This document shows, piece by piece, positions 27,121 to 35,859 of a stretch of 64,000 bases of DNA. Numbering within the stretch: the first letter of the stretch is position 1; each line of letters starts with the position of its first letter. The position numbers were made by a program, and so were the translations under genes. This DNA comes from Mitsuaria sp. GD03876 (GTDB lineage: Bacteria; Pseudomonadota; Gammaproteobacteria; Burkholderiales; Burkholderiaceae_C), in contig NZ_JAOCCU010000023.1 of assembly GCF_029840635.1 (NCBI RefSeq), positions 40,593 to 104,592 on the forward strand, given 5' to 3'. The notes beneath the pieces were generated by a model, which had not been told where the DNA came from, searched no databases, and saw only the letters and a program-made list of their open reading frames with translations.

Positions 27121-27789
27121 GTGGACCTGACCCTGTTCGACCTCGACGGCACGCTGATCCCGCAGGACTCGGATCACGCCTTCGGCGCCTACATGGTGGA
27201 GATCGGCTGGGCCGACGGCGCCGCCTGGGCCGCGCGCAACGACGAGTTCTACGCCCAGTACCAGCGCGGCGAGCTCGACCTGGACGAGTACGTCGAGTTC
27301 GCCACCTCCGTCTGGCGCGCCCGCCCGCTGGCCGAGGCCGAGGCCGCGCGCGAGACCTTCATGGGCCGGATCGTCGGGCCGATGTTGCGCGACAATGCGC
27401 GCGCCCTGGTGCAACGCCACCTCGACGCCGGGGACCTGGTGGCCGTCGTGACGGCGACCAACGAGTTCGTGACCGCGCCGATCGCCAAGGCCTTCGGCGT
27501 CGAGCACCTGATCGCGGTGGAGCTGGAGCGCGATGCGGCGGGCGCCTTCACCGGGCGCGTGCGCGGGACCCCGTCCTTCCAGGCGGGCAAGATCGTGCGC
27601 GTGACCGACTGGCTGGCGGCCCAGGGCCGGCGCTGGGAAGATTTCGAGCGCGTGCATTTCTATAGCGACTCGATGAACGACCTGCCCATGCTGGAGCGGG
27701 TCAGCCATCCGGTGGCGACCAATCCCACCGCGGCCCTCGAGACGCTGGCGCGCGAGCGCGGCTGGCCGATATTGAAGCTCTTCGAATGA
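27121..27789 (+). CDS. HAD-IB family phosphatase (SerB-like)
   Basis: A 222-residue haloacid dehalogenase-superfamily phosphatase of the IB/PSPase-like group. The motif I FDLDGT gives nucleophile Asp7 and acid Asp9, motif II is VVTATN, and motif IV is YSDSMNDLPML. The GTG at 27121 is the start, with AAGGA eight bases upstream. It overlaps pcnB by ATGA. In Burkholderiales a histidinol-phosphate or phosphoserine phosphatase-like gene often stands here; the actual substrate is not certain. Confidence 0.85.
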   Translation: MDLTLFDLDGTLIPQDSDHAFGAYMVEIGWADGAAWAARNDEFYAQYQRGELDLDEYVEFATSVWRARPLAEAEAARETFMGRIVGPMLRDNARALVQRHLDAGDLVAVVTATNEFVTAPIAKAFGVEHLIAVELERDAAGAFTGRVRGTPSFQAGKIVRVTDWLAAQGRRWEDFERVHFYSDSMNDLPMLERVSHPVATNPTAALETLARERGWPILKLFE

Positions 27790-29411
27790 TTAAAAAACTG
27801 ATCAACAAGCTGTTGGGCAAGCCCGAAGGGACCGCCACGCCGCTGGGCAAGCGGATGGAGATCGCCGCGGAGGAACACCGCATCGACCCGGCCCTGCTGG
27901 ACGAGCGCGGCGTCAAGGTCGTCAAGGGCCTGACCGACGCGGGCTACGAGGCCTTCATCGTCGGCGGCGCCGTGCGCGACCTGCTGCTGGGCCGCAGACC
28001 GAAGGACTTCGACGTCGCCACCGACGCCACGCCGGAACAGGTCAAGAACCAGTTCCGCCGCGCCTTCATCATCGGCCGGCGCTTCCGCATCGTGCACGTG
28101 GTGTACGGCCGCGGCCGCGAGCACGAGGTGATCGAGGTCTCGACCTTCCGCGCGCTGCTCAAGGAAGACGACGCCGAGCAGGTGCAGGGCAACGAGAAGA
28201 CGTCCAAGGGCGCGCTGGAAGGCAAGTCGCACGTCGTGGACGCCTCCGGCCGCGTGCTGCGCGACAACGTCTGGGGCCCGCAGATCGAGGACGCCGCGCG
28301 CCGCGACTTCACCGTCAACGCGATGTACTACAACCCGGAGCGCGAGCTGGTCGTGGACTACCACGGCGGCCTGGCCGACGCCCGCAAGAAGGTGCTGCGG
28401 ATGATCGGCGACCCCGAGACCCGCTACCGCGAGGACCCGGTCCGCATCCTGCGCGCGGTGCGCTTCGCCGCGAAGCTGGGCTTCACGATCGAACCCAAGA
28501 CCCGCGCGCCGATCGCCGCGATGGCGCCGCTGCTGGCGAACGTCCCGCTGTCGCGGATGTTCGACGAGATGATCAAGCTGCTGCAGACCGGCCATGCGCT
28601 GGCCAGCATCGACGAGCTGCGCAAGCAGGGCCTGGCCCGCGGCGTGTTCCCGATCCTGGACGCGGTGCTCGACAAGGACGGCGCGTTGCCCGACAACGTG
28701 CACGGCAAGTTCGTCCGGCTGGCGCTGGAGGACACCGACAAGCGGGTGGCCGAGGGCCGTTCGGTGGCGCCGAGCTTCATGCTCGCCTGCATGCTGTGGG
28801 GCGAGGTCCAGCAGCGCTGGAAGCGCCTGGTCGACGGCGGCGAGGGCGCGGTCCCGGCGCTGCAGCAGGCGATCGACCTGGTCTTCGACGCGCGCGTGGG
28901 CGACATCTCCGGCCGCGGCAAGCTCGCCGCCGACATGCGCGAGATCTGGATGATGCAGCCGCGCTTCGAGCGCCGCACCGGCAGCGGTCCGCACCGCCTG
29001 ATCGAGCAGCCGCGCTACCGCGCCGGCTTCGACTTCCTGGCGCTGCGCGCCGAGGCGGGCGAGATCGATCCGGCGCTGGCCGACTGGTGGGAGGACTTCG
29101 CGCTGGGCACCGAGGACGAACGCCGCGCCCTGCTGGACCTGGCGCGCGAGACGCAGCGCCAGGGCGGCCCGCGCAGCAAGCCCAAGGCGGGCGGCGGGCG
29201 CGTGCACTCGGTGCCGCGCGGCTCGGTGCAGCACGACCCCCGGCCGTTGCCGGTCGCCGGTGAATCGGCCGCGGCGCTGCCGATCGATCCGGACGCGCTC
29301 GACGGGGAGGGCGGCGCGCCCAATCCGGCCAAGAAGCGCCGTCGCCGCCGCAAGCCCAAGGCGGCCGGCGAGGCGGGCGGCGCGCCGCAAGCGCCTTCCT
29401 CCGACGAATGA
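27786..29411 (+). CDS. pcnB: Poly(A) polymerase I
   Basis: Adds poly(A) tails to RNA 3' ends to promote decay. The nucleotidyltransferase signature FIVGGAVRDLLLGRRP and the metal pair in DFDVATD are at residues about 57-85. RRDFTVNAMYYN and the RNA-binding segment EDPVRILRAVRFAAKLGF follow. The C-terminus (about 460-541) is a basic, low-complexity Lys/Arg/Pro/Gly tail typical of beta/gammaproteobacterial PcnB. Overlaps both its upstream neighbour and folK by ATGA, indicating tight coupling. Confidence 0.95.
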   Translation: MIKKLINKLLGKPEGTATPLGKRMEIAAEEHRIDPALLDERGVKVVKGLTDAGYEAFIVGGAVRDLLLGRRPKDFDVATDATPEQVKNQFRRAFIIGRRFRIVHVVYGRGREHEVIEVSTFRALLKEDDAEQVQGNEKTSKGALEGKSHVVDASGRVLRDNVWGPQIEDAARRDFTVNAMYYNPERELVVDYHGGLADARKKVLRMIGDPETRYREDPVRILRAVRFAAKLGFTIEPKTRAPIAAMAPLLANVPLSRMFDEMIKLLQTGHALASIDELRKQGLARGVFPILDAVLDKDGALPDNVHGKFVRLALEDTDKRVAEGRSVAPSFMLACMLWGEVQQRWKRLVDGGEGAVPALQQAIDLVFDARVGDISGRGKLAADMREIWMMQPRFERRTGSGPHRLIEQPRYRAGFDFLALRAEAGEIDPALADWWEDFALGTEDERRALLDLARETQRQGGPRSKPKAGGGRVHSVPRGSVQHDPRPLPVAGESAAALPIDPDALDGEGGAPNPAKKRRRRRKPKAAGEAGGAPQAPSSDE

Positions 29412-29914
29412 TCTCGGCCCACGTCGGCCTGGGCGCCAACCTCGGCGACCTGCGGCGCACGCTGGAAGCGGCGCTGGCCGACCTCGCCGACGTGCCCGAC
29501 CTGCGGCTCGAGGCCGTCTCCAGCGCCTGGCGCAGCGCGCCGGTCGGCTGCGAGGGGCCCGACTACCTGAACGCGGTCGCGCGCGTGCGCACCGGGCTGC
29601 CGCCGTTGACGCTGCTGGCGGCGCTGCAGGCGATCGAGCTGCGCCACGGTCGCGAGCGGCCCTACGTGAACGCGCCTCGCACGCTCGACCTGGACCTGTT
29701 GCTGTACGGCGACCAGGCCATCGACCTGGACCGGCTGACGGTGCCGCATCCGCGGCTGCACCAGCGCGCCTTCGTGCTGCGGCCGCTGCTGGAGCTGGAT
29801 CCGGCGCTCGCCGCGCCGGGGCTGGGTCCGCTGGCCGATCACCTCGGGGCCGTCGCCGGCCAGGCGATCGAGCGCGAGCCGGCGCCGCTGCGGCTTGCGC
29901 GCGGACCGTCCTGA
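29408..29914 (+). CDS. folK: 2-amino-4-hydroxy-6-hydroxymethyldihydropteridine diphosphokinase
   Basis: Transfers pyrophosphate from ATP to hydroxymethyldihydropterin in folate biosynthesis. GLGANLGD at the start, LRHGRERPYVNAPRTLDLDLLLYGD (the RxxxxxAPRTxDxDxLxY signature) and VPHPRLHQRAFVLRPL are diagnostic. 168 residues. Coupled to pcnB by ATGA, a conserved proteobacterial pair. Confidence 0.96.
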   Translation: MISAHVGLGANLGDLRRTLEAALADLADVPDLRLEAVSSAWRSAPVGCEGPDYLNAVARVRTGLPPLTLLAALQAIELRHGRERPYVNAPRTLDLDLLLYGDQAIDLDRLTVPHPRLHQRAFVLRPLLELDPALAAPGLGPLADHLGAVAGQAIEREPAPLRLARGPS

Positions 29915-29955
29915 CACTCCCCCCCACCCACGACCCACCTTCACGGGAGCCGCCC

Positions 29956-30309
29956 ATGTTCGCAACCGCCGCCGGCTGGCAGACGGTCCTGCTGCTGACC
30001 TTGTCCAACGTCTTCATGACCTTCGCGTGGTACGGCCACCTGAAGGACCTGGCCGCGCGGCCGTGGTACGTGGCGGCGCTGATCAGCTGGGGCATCGCGC
30101 TGTTCGAGTACCTGCTGCAGGTGCCGGCCAACCGCATCGGCTACCAGGGCGGCTTCTCGCTGGCGCAGCTCAAGATCACCCAGGAGGTGATCACGCTGGC
30201 GGTGTTCGTGCCGTTCTCGATGTTCTTCATGAACCAGCCGTTCAAGACCGACTACATCTGGGCCGGCCTGTGCCTGCTCGGCGCGGTGTACTTCATCTTC
30301 CGCGGCTGA
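29956..30309 (+). CDS. DUF486 family small membrane protein
   Basis: A 117-residue protein with four transmembrane helices, of the DUF486 (DMT-related) family. SNVFMTFAWYGHLK, FEYLLQVPANRIGY and SLAQLKITQEVITL are its conserved parts. GGGAG six bases before the ATG supports the start. Function unknown; probably an inner-membrane small-molecule transporter. Confidence 0.85.
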   Translation: MFATAAGWQTVLLLTLSNVFMTFAWYGHLKDLAARPWYVAALISWGIALFEYLLQVPANRIGYQGGFSLAQLKITQEVITLAVFVPFSMFFMNQPFKTDYIWAGLCLLGAVYFIFRG

Positions 30310-30370
30310 TCGCGCACGCGGGGAAGGCCGGGATGGCCCTTTCGGGCCATGGGCCGCTACACTCGCGGGT

Positions 30371-30404
30371 TTTCCGTGACACGGAAATGAACCTTTTGTG
30401 ACGG
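30371..30404. promoter_or_regulatory. Palindrome / Pho-box-like site upstream of DUF47-pit
   Basis: TTTCCGTG-A-CACGGAAA at 30371-30387 is a perfect inverted repeat with 8-base arms. Read on the minus strand, 30404-30376 also gives three 7-base units with 4-base spacers: CCGTCAC, AAAA, GGTTCAT, TTCC, GTGTCAC. This spacing matches PhoB boxes (units every 11 bases, consensus close to CTGTCAT), though the middle unit is poor. It lies 34 bases before the DUF47 start. Either reading would fit phosphate-linked control. Confidence 0.35.
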
Positions 30405-30437
30405 TCCGGCGTGGATCGCACGGCGCGGAGCCTCCCC

Positions 30438-31085
30438 ATGTTTTTCGGCAAGCTGCTGCCCCGAGAGGGCAACTTTTTTGAACTGTTCAATGAGCACGGC
30501 GCGCAGATCGTCGAAGGCGCGCGCGCCTTCATGCTCATGATCCAGAACTACAACGACCTGACGCTGCGCGAGAAGTACGCCGCCGAGGTCGACCGGGCCG
30601 AGCACCACGCCGACCGCGTCACCGCCGAGGTCAACCGCCTGCTGCACCGCACCTTCATCACGCCGATCGACCGCGAGCAGATCCACGGCCTGATCAACGC
30701 GATGGACGACATCCTGGACCTGCTGCAGGACTCCACCGAGACGATGCAGCTGTACGACGTGCGCTCCATCCCCGAGGAGGTGCTGCGCCTGGGCGAGCTG
30801 TCCGCCAAGTGCTGCGAGCGCGTCAAGCACGCCGTCACGCTGCTGCCCAAGCTGAGCGTGCCGCAGACCGCCGAGGCCGCCATCAAGGCCTGCGAGGAGA
30901 TCGACAAGCTCGAGTCCGACGCCGACCGCGTGATGCGCGCGGCCATGTCCAAGCTGTTCCGCGAACAGGAGGACGTGCGCGAGCTCATCAAGCTCAAGGC
31001 GATCTACGAGCAGCTGGAATCGATCTCCGACCGCTGCGAGGACGTCGCCAACCTGATCGAGGGCATCGTCCTCGAGAACTCCTGA
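30438..31085 (+). CDS. DUF47 family PhoU-like regulator of Pit
   Basis: A 215-residue, all-helical DUF47/PhoU-like protein. KLLPREGNFFELFNEHGAQIVEGA at the start and the E(D/S)xAD-type helices EVDRAEHHADRVT and IDKLESDADRVMR (PhoU metal-binding pattern) identify it. Genes of this family stand upstream of pit and are thought to modulate phosphate uptake. GGAG seven bases before ATG 30438 decides against the in-frame GTG at 30411. 23 bases separate it from pit. Confidence 0.9.
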   Translation: MFFGKLLPREGNFFELFNEHGAQIVEGARAFMLMIQNYNDLTLREKYAAEVDRAEHHADRVTAEVNRLLHRTFITPIDREQIHGLINAMDDILDLLQDSTETMQLYDVRSIPEEVLRLGELSAKCCERVKHAVTLLPKLSVPQTAEAAIKACEEIDKLESDADRVMRAAMSKLFREQEDVRELIKLKAIYEQLESISDRCEDVANLIEGIVLENS

Positions 31086-31108
31086 ACCGCTGAGCAGGAG
31101 CGTCTCCG

Positions 31109-32119
31109 ATGGGAACGATGCAGGTGGCCTTCTGGGTCGTGGCCATGCTGGTGGTGCTGGCCGTCGCGTTCGACTTCATGAACGGCTTCCACGACGCGGC
31201 CAACTCGATCGCGACGGTCGTCTCGACCGGCGTGCTCAAGCCGCAGCAGGCCGTGCTGTTCGCGGCCTTCTTCAACGTGATCGCGGTGCTGTTCTTCGAG
31301 CTGAAGGTGGCGGCCACGATCGGCAAGGGATCGATCGACGCGAGCATCGTCGATCACCATGTGATCTTCGGCGCGCTGATCGGCGCGATCGCCTGGAACG
31401 TCATCACCTGGTTCTACGGCATCCCGTCGAGCTCGTCGCACGCGCTGATCGGCGGCCTGGTGGGCGCGGCCATCGCCAAGGCGGGCACCAAGGGCCTGAT
31501 CATGAGCGGCATCGGCAAGACGGTGCTGTTCATCTTCGTGTCGCCGCTGCTGGGATTCCTGCTGGGCTCGCTGCTGATGGTGGCGGTGGCCTGGCTGTTC
31601 CGCCGCAGCTCGCCGCTGCGGGTGGACAACTGGTTCCGGCGGCTGCAGCTGGTCTCGGCCGGCCTGTACAGCCTGGGCCACGGCGGCAACGACGCGCAGA
31701 AGACCATCGGCCTGATCTGGATGCTGCTGATCGCCTCGGGCTACGCCGGCGCCGGCGAGCATTCGCCGCCGACCTGGGTGATCGTCGTGTGCTACCTGGC
31801 GATCGGCCTGGGCACGATGTTCGGCGGCTGGCGCATCGTCCGCACGATGGGGCAGAAGATCACCAAGCTCAAGCCGGTCGGCGGCTTCTGCGCCGAGACC
31901 GGCGGCGCCATCACGCTGTTCCTGGCGACGGCGCTGGGCATCCCGGTGTCGACGACGCACACGATCACCGGCGCCATCGTCGGCGTGGGCTCGACGCAGC
32001 GCGCATCGTCGGTGCGCTGGGGCGTCGCGGGCAACATCGTCTGGGCCTGGATCTTCACGATCCCGGCGTCGGCCTTCATCGCCGGGTTGTTCTACTGGAT
32101 CAGCTTCACGCTGTTCTGA
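31109..32119 (+). CDS. pit: Inorganic phosphate transporter, PiT family
   Basis: Low-affinity metal-phosphate/H+ symporter in the inner membrane. The two inverted PiT signatures are FMNGFHDAANSIATV near residue 30 and GGNDAQKTIG near 190. About ten transmembrane segments over 336 residues. AGGAG lies about eight bases upstream. Co-transcribed with the DUF47 gene; the upstream palindrome may control both. Confidence 0.95.
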   Translation: MGTMQVAFWVVAMLVVLAVAFDFMNGFHDAANSIATVVSTGVLKPQQAVLFAAFFNVIAVLFFELKVAATIGKGSIDASIVDHHVIFGALIGAIAWNVITWFYGIPSSSSHALIGGLVGAAIAKAGTKGLIMSGIGKTVLFIFVSPLLGFLLGSLLMVAVAWLFRRSSPLRVDNWFRRLQLVSAGLYSLGHGGNDAQKTIGLIWMLLIASGYAGAGEHSPPTWVIVVCYLAIGLGTMFGGWRIVRTMGQKITKLKPVGGFCAETGGAITLFLATALGIPVSTTHTITGAIVGVGSTQRASSVRWGVAGNIVWAWIFTIPASAFIAGLFYWISFTLF

Positions 32120-32120
32120 G

Positions 32121-32594
32121 CTACTGGCTGATCTCGCGCGCCGCTTCGACCTGCGATTCGAAGTAGCGCTGCGCCGAGAACGCGATCGTCGCCATCAGGC
32201 AGGCGCCGCCCACCATCAGGCAGGCGATCACGCCCAGGATCGGCAGCCAGCCGGTGCGCCGCGCGGGCTGACCCGGGTTGAAGCGCTCGGCCCAGCGCTC
32301 GTCGGGCATCAGCCCGTAGACGATGCCCGCCAGCATGCTCTGCGCCAGCATCAGGCCCAGCAACGGGATCAGGATCCAGGCGGCGACGTCGTCCTGGCCC
32401 AGCGTGTCCATCCGGTGGATGCCGTACAGGCCAAGCAGCGTGGGCAACGGATGCAGCCAGGCGAGCCGGTCCGCGAATCCGTGCAGATAGAAGCGATGCG
32501 CCCCGAAGCTGCCGAGCGCGAAGCTCAGCCAGGTGGCGACGGTCTTGGACTTGTGTTCCACCGCGCCGCCGGCGCCCGGGGCCGCGGCGCTCAT
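32121..32594 (-). CDS. TM2 domain-containing membrane protein
   Basis: A 157-residue protein whose first part, KSKTVATWLSFALGSFGAHRFYLHG, is a TM2 domain signature. Four transmembrane segments are visible. The ATG at 32594 overlaps the stop of the upstream acetyltransferase gene (ATGA), which fixes the start. Function unknown. It ends two bases from the convergent pit stop. Confidence 0.8.
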   Translation of the reverse strand: MSAAAPGAGGAVEHKSKTVATWLSFALGSFGAHRFYLHGFADRLAWLHPLPTLLGLYGIHRMDTLGQDDVAAWILIPLLGLMLAQSMLAGIVYGLMPDERWAERFNPGQPARRTGWLPILGVIACLMVGGACLMATIAFSAQRYFESQVEAAREISQ

Positions 32595-33184
32595 GCGGCG
32601 GGCGTGGCGGCCGGCGCGGGGGCGGCGGCCGAGGCGCCGGTGGGCGAACTGGTGTCGCCCTGGCCCAGTTGGCGCTGCATCATGACGACGTCCAGCCACT
32701 TGCCGAACTTCCAGCCGGCGGACTTCATCACGCCGACATCCTCGAAGCCCAGCGCGCGATGCACGCCGATCGAGCCGGCGTTCTGCGAATCGCCGATCAC
32801 CGCCACCATCTGGCGCGCGCCGGCGGCCTCGCAGCGGGCGATCAGTTCCGCCAGCAGCAGCCGGCCGGCGCCCTGGCCCTGCGCCTGCGGGGCGAGGTAG
32901 ATCGAGTCCTCGACGAAGTAGCGATACGCCAGGCGAGGGCGGAAATAGTTGGCATAGGCGAAGCCGAGCACCTGGCCGTCACGCTCCGCGACCAGGTAGG
33001 GCAGGCTGCGGCTGAGCACCTCGGTGCGGCGGCGGGCCATCTCGGCGCGGTCGGGCACATCGGTCTCGAAGGTGCCGGTGCCGTGCAGCACCGCGTGTTC
33101 GTAGATCTGCTGGATCGCGGCGATATCGCCTTCCAGGCTGGGGCGGATCAGGAGGGGGGCGGAACTGCTGGTGGTCGTCGTCAT
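32591..33184 (-). CDS. GNAT family N-acetyltransferase (PAT/MnaT-like)
   Basis: A 197-residue acetyl-CoA-dependent acetyltransferase of the phosphinothricin/methionine-sulfone acetyltransferase type. IRPSLEGDIAAIQQIYEHAV, FAYANYFRPRLAYRYFVEDSIYL, the acetyl-CoA loop QAQGQGAG and NAGSIGVHRALGF match that family. The last 25 residues are a low-complexity Ala/Pro tail. No clear ribosome binding site precedes ATG 33184; a pyrimidine-rich leader is there instead. Coupled to the TM2 gene downstream. Confidence 0.88.
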   Translation of the reverse strand: MTTTTSSSAPLLIRPSLEGDIAAIQQIYEHAVLHGTGTFETDVPDRAEMARRRTEVLSRSLPYLVAERDGQVLGFAYANYFRPRLAYRYFVEDSIYLAPQAQGQGAGRLLLAELIARCEAAGARQMVAVIGDSQNAGSIGVHRALGFEDVGVMKSAGWKFGKWLDVVMMQRQLGQGDTSSPTGASAAAPAPAATPAA

Positions 33185-33193
33185 TGGGGGAGG

Positions 33194-33223
33194 AGGACAA
33201 AGCGTCAGGAGCGAGTTTATAAT
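33194..33223 (+). promoter_or_regulatory. Putative rpsP operon promoter
   Basis: TATAAT at 33218-33223 is a perfect -10 box, rare in this GC-rich sequence. AGGACA at 33194-33199, 18 bases upstream, is a partial -35 box. It would give an rpsP leader of roughly 228 bases, which has no gene and may contain RNA structure. Confidence 0.6.
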
Positions 33224-33457
33224 GCCCGGTTTTGGCGCTGGCCCCTGGGTGTGGCTGTCATGCTTCGAAGCTTCCTGATCCGGAGCTTCCGGGGCGATGG
33301 ACGGACCAGGGGCGTATCTACGGTGCCAGTTTCCGACCTGCCGTGGGGATTCGATGCGCGACACACGCGCTCCCCGTCCGGTGCGGTCGATTCAACTCTG
33401 CTTGCCCCTGTGTGTCCCTGTGGTGCGGTGGAACGCCAAAAGACTGAAGGATAGATC

Positions 33458-33727
33458 ATGGTCGTGATTCGACTCTCCCGCGGTGGCTCCAAGAAGCGTC
33501 CGTTCTACAACATCGTCGTGACCGACAGCCGCAACCGTCGTGACGGCCGCTTCATCGAGCGCCTGGGCTTCTACAACCCGGTCGCCTCGGGCAACGCCGA
33601 GACGCTGCGCCTGGCCCAGGACCGCGTGTCCTACTGGGTTGGCGTCGGCGCCCAGCTGTCGCCGGCCGTCGCCCGCCTGGTCGACGTGTCCAAGAAGGCT
33701 GCCGTGGCTCCGGCCGCTGCCGCTTAA
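33458..33727 (+). CDS. rpsP: 30S ribosomal protein S16
   Basis: Small-subunit protein S16, 89 residues. [20 protein letters not shown] and [12 protein letters not shown] are diagnostic. AAGGA lies seven bases before the ATG. First gene of the conserved rpsP-rimM-trmD-rplS operon. The C-terminal tail is Ala/Pro-rich. Confidence 0.98.
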   Translation: MVVIRLSRGGSKKRPFYNIVVTDSRNRRDGRFIERLGFYNPVASGNAETLRLAQDRVSYWVGVGAQLSPAVARLVDVSKKAAVAPAAAA

Positions 33728-33748
33728 TTCATCGACGGACCTCCATCG

Positions 33749-34345
33749 ATGAAGCAGACGCCCGACGACGTGATCGAGAGTTCCCCGGCCTTTCCGGAGG
33801 ACGCCATCGAAGTCGGGCGCGTGCTGGACGCCTGGGGCATCAAGGGCTGGATGAAGATCCTCAGCCACTCCGCCGATCCCCAGGCGCTCTTCGCCTCTCG
33901 CCGCTGGTTCCTGCAACCGAGCGAGAAGGCCCTGCCGGGCAAGCCGCATGTCGTGCCGCCCGTGCTCAAGATTCTTTCCGTCCGCGACCACGGCGAGGGC
34001 ATCGTCGCCCAGGCCGAGGGCGTCTCCGACCGCAACGGCGCCGAGGCGCTCAAGGGCGCGCGGATCTTCGTCTCGCGCAGCGTGTTCCCCGAGACCGAGG
34101 ACGACGAGTACTACTGGATCGACCTGATCGGCATGTCGGTCGTCCACAAGGACGGCCGGACGCTGGGCGAGGTCATCGACCTGATCGACACCGGCCCGCA
34201 CTGCGTGCTGCGCATCCTGCCCGCCGGCAAGACCGCGCCGGTCAAGCCCGACGAGGAAATCCTGATCCCTTTCGTGAACGCCTTCGTCGGCACCGTCGAC
34301 AAGGCCGCGAAGACCATCTCGGTCGACTGGGACACGGACTACTGA
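33749..34345 (+). CDS. rimM: Ribosome maturation factor RimM
   Basis: Binds S19 and assists 30S head maturation. [16 protein letters not shown] at the N-terminal beta-barrel, [15 protein letters not shown] at the PRC-barrel start and [10 protein letters not shown] are characteristic. 198 residues. Second gene of the operon, 21 bases after rpsP. Confidence 0.96.
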   Translation: MKQTPDDVIESSPAFPEDAIEVGRVLDAWGIKGWMKILSHSADPQALFASRRWFLQPSEKALPGKPHVVPPVLKILSVRDHGEGIVAQAEGVSDRNGAEALKGARIFVSRSVFPETEDDEYYWIDLIGMSVVHKDGRTLGEVIDLIDTGPHCVLRILPAGKTAPVKPDEEILIPFVNAFVGTVDKAAKTISVDWDTDY

Positions 34346-34367
34346 AGCCGCCGGGCTCCGCACGCCC

Positions 34368-35159
34368 ATGCGCTTCGATGTCCTGACGCTGTTTCCCGAG
34401 CTCTTCGACCCCTTCCTGCGGGTCGGCGTGACGCGTCGCGCCTATGAGAGCAAGCAGGTCGACGTGCGCCTGTGGCAGCTGCGCGACTTCGCCGACGACA
34501 ACTACCGACGCGTCGACGACCGCCCGTTCGGCGGCGGCCCAGGCATGGTGATGCTGGCCGCGCCGCTGGAGCGCGCGCTCGCCGCGGTCCAGGCCGACCG
34601 TGCCGCCGCCCAGCCGGGTGCGCCGGCGGTGATCCATTTCAGCCCGACCGGGCGCAAGCTGGACCAGGCGCTGGTCCAGGAACTCGCGCGAGGCGAGGGC
34701 GCCATCCTGCTGTGCGGCCGCTACGAGGGCATCGACCAGCGCGTGCTGGATCGTCACGTGACGATGGAAGTCAGCCTGGGCGACTTCGTGCTGTCGGGCG
34801 GCGAACTCCCGGCGCTGGCGATGCTGGACGCGCTGACGCGCCTGCAGGAGGGCGTGCTCAACGACGCCGCCTCGCACCAGCAGGACAGTTTCTCGGAGGG
34901 CCTGCTGGACTGCCCGCATTTCAGCCGTCCCGAGGTGCTGGAGACGCCCGAGGGCCCGCTGCCGGTGCCGCCGGTGCTGCTGTCCGGCCACCACGCCGAG
35001 ATCGCGCGCTGGCGCCGTGAGCAGTCGCTGGCGCTGACGCTGCGCCGCCGGCCGGAGTTGATCGAGGCCGCGCGCCGGGACGGCCGGCTCGACAAGAAGG
35101 ACGAGAAATTCCTCGCCGCGCTGGTCGCCGCCGCCGTCCGCAAGCCGGGCGCTGTTTGA
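34368..35159 (+). CDS. trmD: tRNA (guanine(37)-N1)-methyltransferase
   Basis: Methylates G37 of tRNAs to prevent frameshifting. The trefoil-knot SAM motif [13 protein letters not shown] and [13 protein letters not shown] are intact; [12 protein letters not shown] is the other SAM-contacting block. 263 residues. Its stop codon overlaps the -35 box of a candidate internal promoter for rplS. Confidence 0.98.
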   Translation: MRFDVLTLFPELFDPFLRVGVTRRAYESKQVDVRLWQLRDFADDNYRRVDDRPFGGGPGMVMLAAPLERALAAVQADRAAAQPGAPAVIHFSPTGRKLDQALVQELARGEGAILLCGRYEGIDQRVLDRHVTMEVSLGDFVLSGGELPALAMLDALTRLQEGVLNDAASHQQDSFSEGLLDCPHFSRPEVLETPEGPLPVPPVLLSGHHAEIARWRREQSLALTLRRRPELIEAARRDGRLDKKDEKFLAALVAAAVRKPGAV

Positions 35160-35183
35160 CGCGCGGCCAAGCGCGTCTATAAT
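35156..35183 (+). promoter_or_regulatory. Internal promoter for rplS overlapping the trmD stop
   Basis: TTGACG (35156-35161), 16 bases, TATAAT (35178-35183): a near-consensus sigma-70 promoter. The TGA of trmD lies inside the -35 box. It would allow rplS to be expressed more strongly than rimM and trmD. Confidence 0.75.
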
Positions 35184-35357
35184 CGCGGGTTTTTCCGATC
35201 CTCTACCGGGCTGATGGGGCAAGGGCGGCAAGGGAACGCGAGTTCCGGGTGCTGTTGGTTGAATCCCCACGCGGGCGGCGCCGATGAAGTCAATTCGATG
35301 GCGGCCAGTCCTGGAATCATCCTGATTCGCGCCGGCAATGATCACCAGGAGATCCTC
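35184..35357 (+). promoter_or_regulatory. Long 5' leader of rplS
   Basis: About 165 transcribed, apparently non-coding bases precede the GTG of rplS. A compact hairpin GGAAC-gcga-GTTCC (35233-35246) with a GNRA-type loop lies inside. The frame is open, but the protein family begins at the GTG, which has its own AGGAG. A leader of this size before a ribosomal protein gene could be an autoregulatory RNA; that is inference. Confidence 0.35.
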
Positions 35358-35726
35358 GTGAATCTGATCCAGACCCTCGAGCAAGAAGAAATTGCTCGCC
35401 TGAACAAGACCATTCCCGCGTTCGCCCCCGGCGACACGGTCATCGTCAACGTGAACGTCGTCGAAGGCACCCGCAAGCGCGTGCAGGCCTACGAAGGCGT
35501 CGTGATTGCCCGTCGCAATCGCGGTCTGAACTCCAACTTCATCGTCCGCAAGATCTCGAGCGGCGAAGGCGTTGAGCGCACGTTCCAGCTGTACAGCCCG
35601 CTGATCGCCTCGATCGAAGTGAAGCGCCGCGGCGACGTCCGTCGCGCCAAGCTGTACTACCTGCGCCAGCGTTCGGGCAAGTCGGCACGCATCAAGGAAA
35701 AGCTGACCTTCAAGGCAGCCGAATAA
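35358..35726 (+). CDS. rplS: 50S ribosomal protein L19 (GTG start)
   Basis: Large-subunit protein L19, at the 30S-50S interface. [34 protein letters not shown] and [20 protein letters not shown] are diagnostic. The family begins at this GTG, which has AGGAG six bases upstream; the frame open further upstream is leader. 122 residues. Last gene of the operon, closed by a perfect 10-bp hairpin. Confidence 0.97.
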   Translation: MNLIQTLEQEEIARLNKTIPAFAPGDTVIVNVNVVEGTRKRVQAYEGVVIARRNRGLNSNFIVRKISSGEGVERTFQLYSPLIASIEVKRRGDVRRAKLYYLRQRSGKSARIKEKLTFKAAE

Positions 35727-35748
35727 TCCTCGGCGCACGCCCCCCTCA

Positions 35749-35790
35749 AAGCCGCTCCAAGGCCCTGCCCGGAGCGGCTTTGTCGTTTCT
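35749..35790 (+). terminator. Rho-independent terminator of rplS operon
   Basis: AAGCCGCTCC (35749-35758) and GGAGCGGCTT (35771-35780) form a perfect 10-bp stem with a 12-base loop, followed by the T-rich TGTCGTTTCT. It starts 22 bases after the rplS stop. Confidence 0.85.
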
Positions 35791-35859
35791 GGCGTCCAAT
35801 CGGGGCTTCGCTCCCCGAGCCCCCACGAACAAGTCCGGCGCACCGGACATCCCGCCCGC

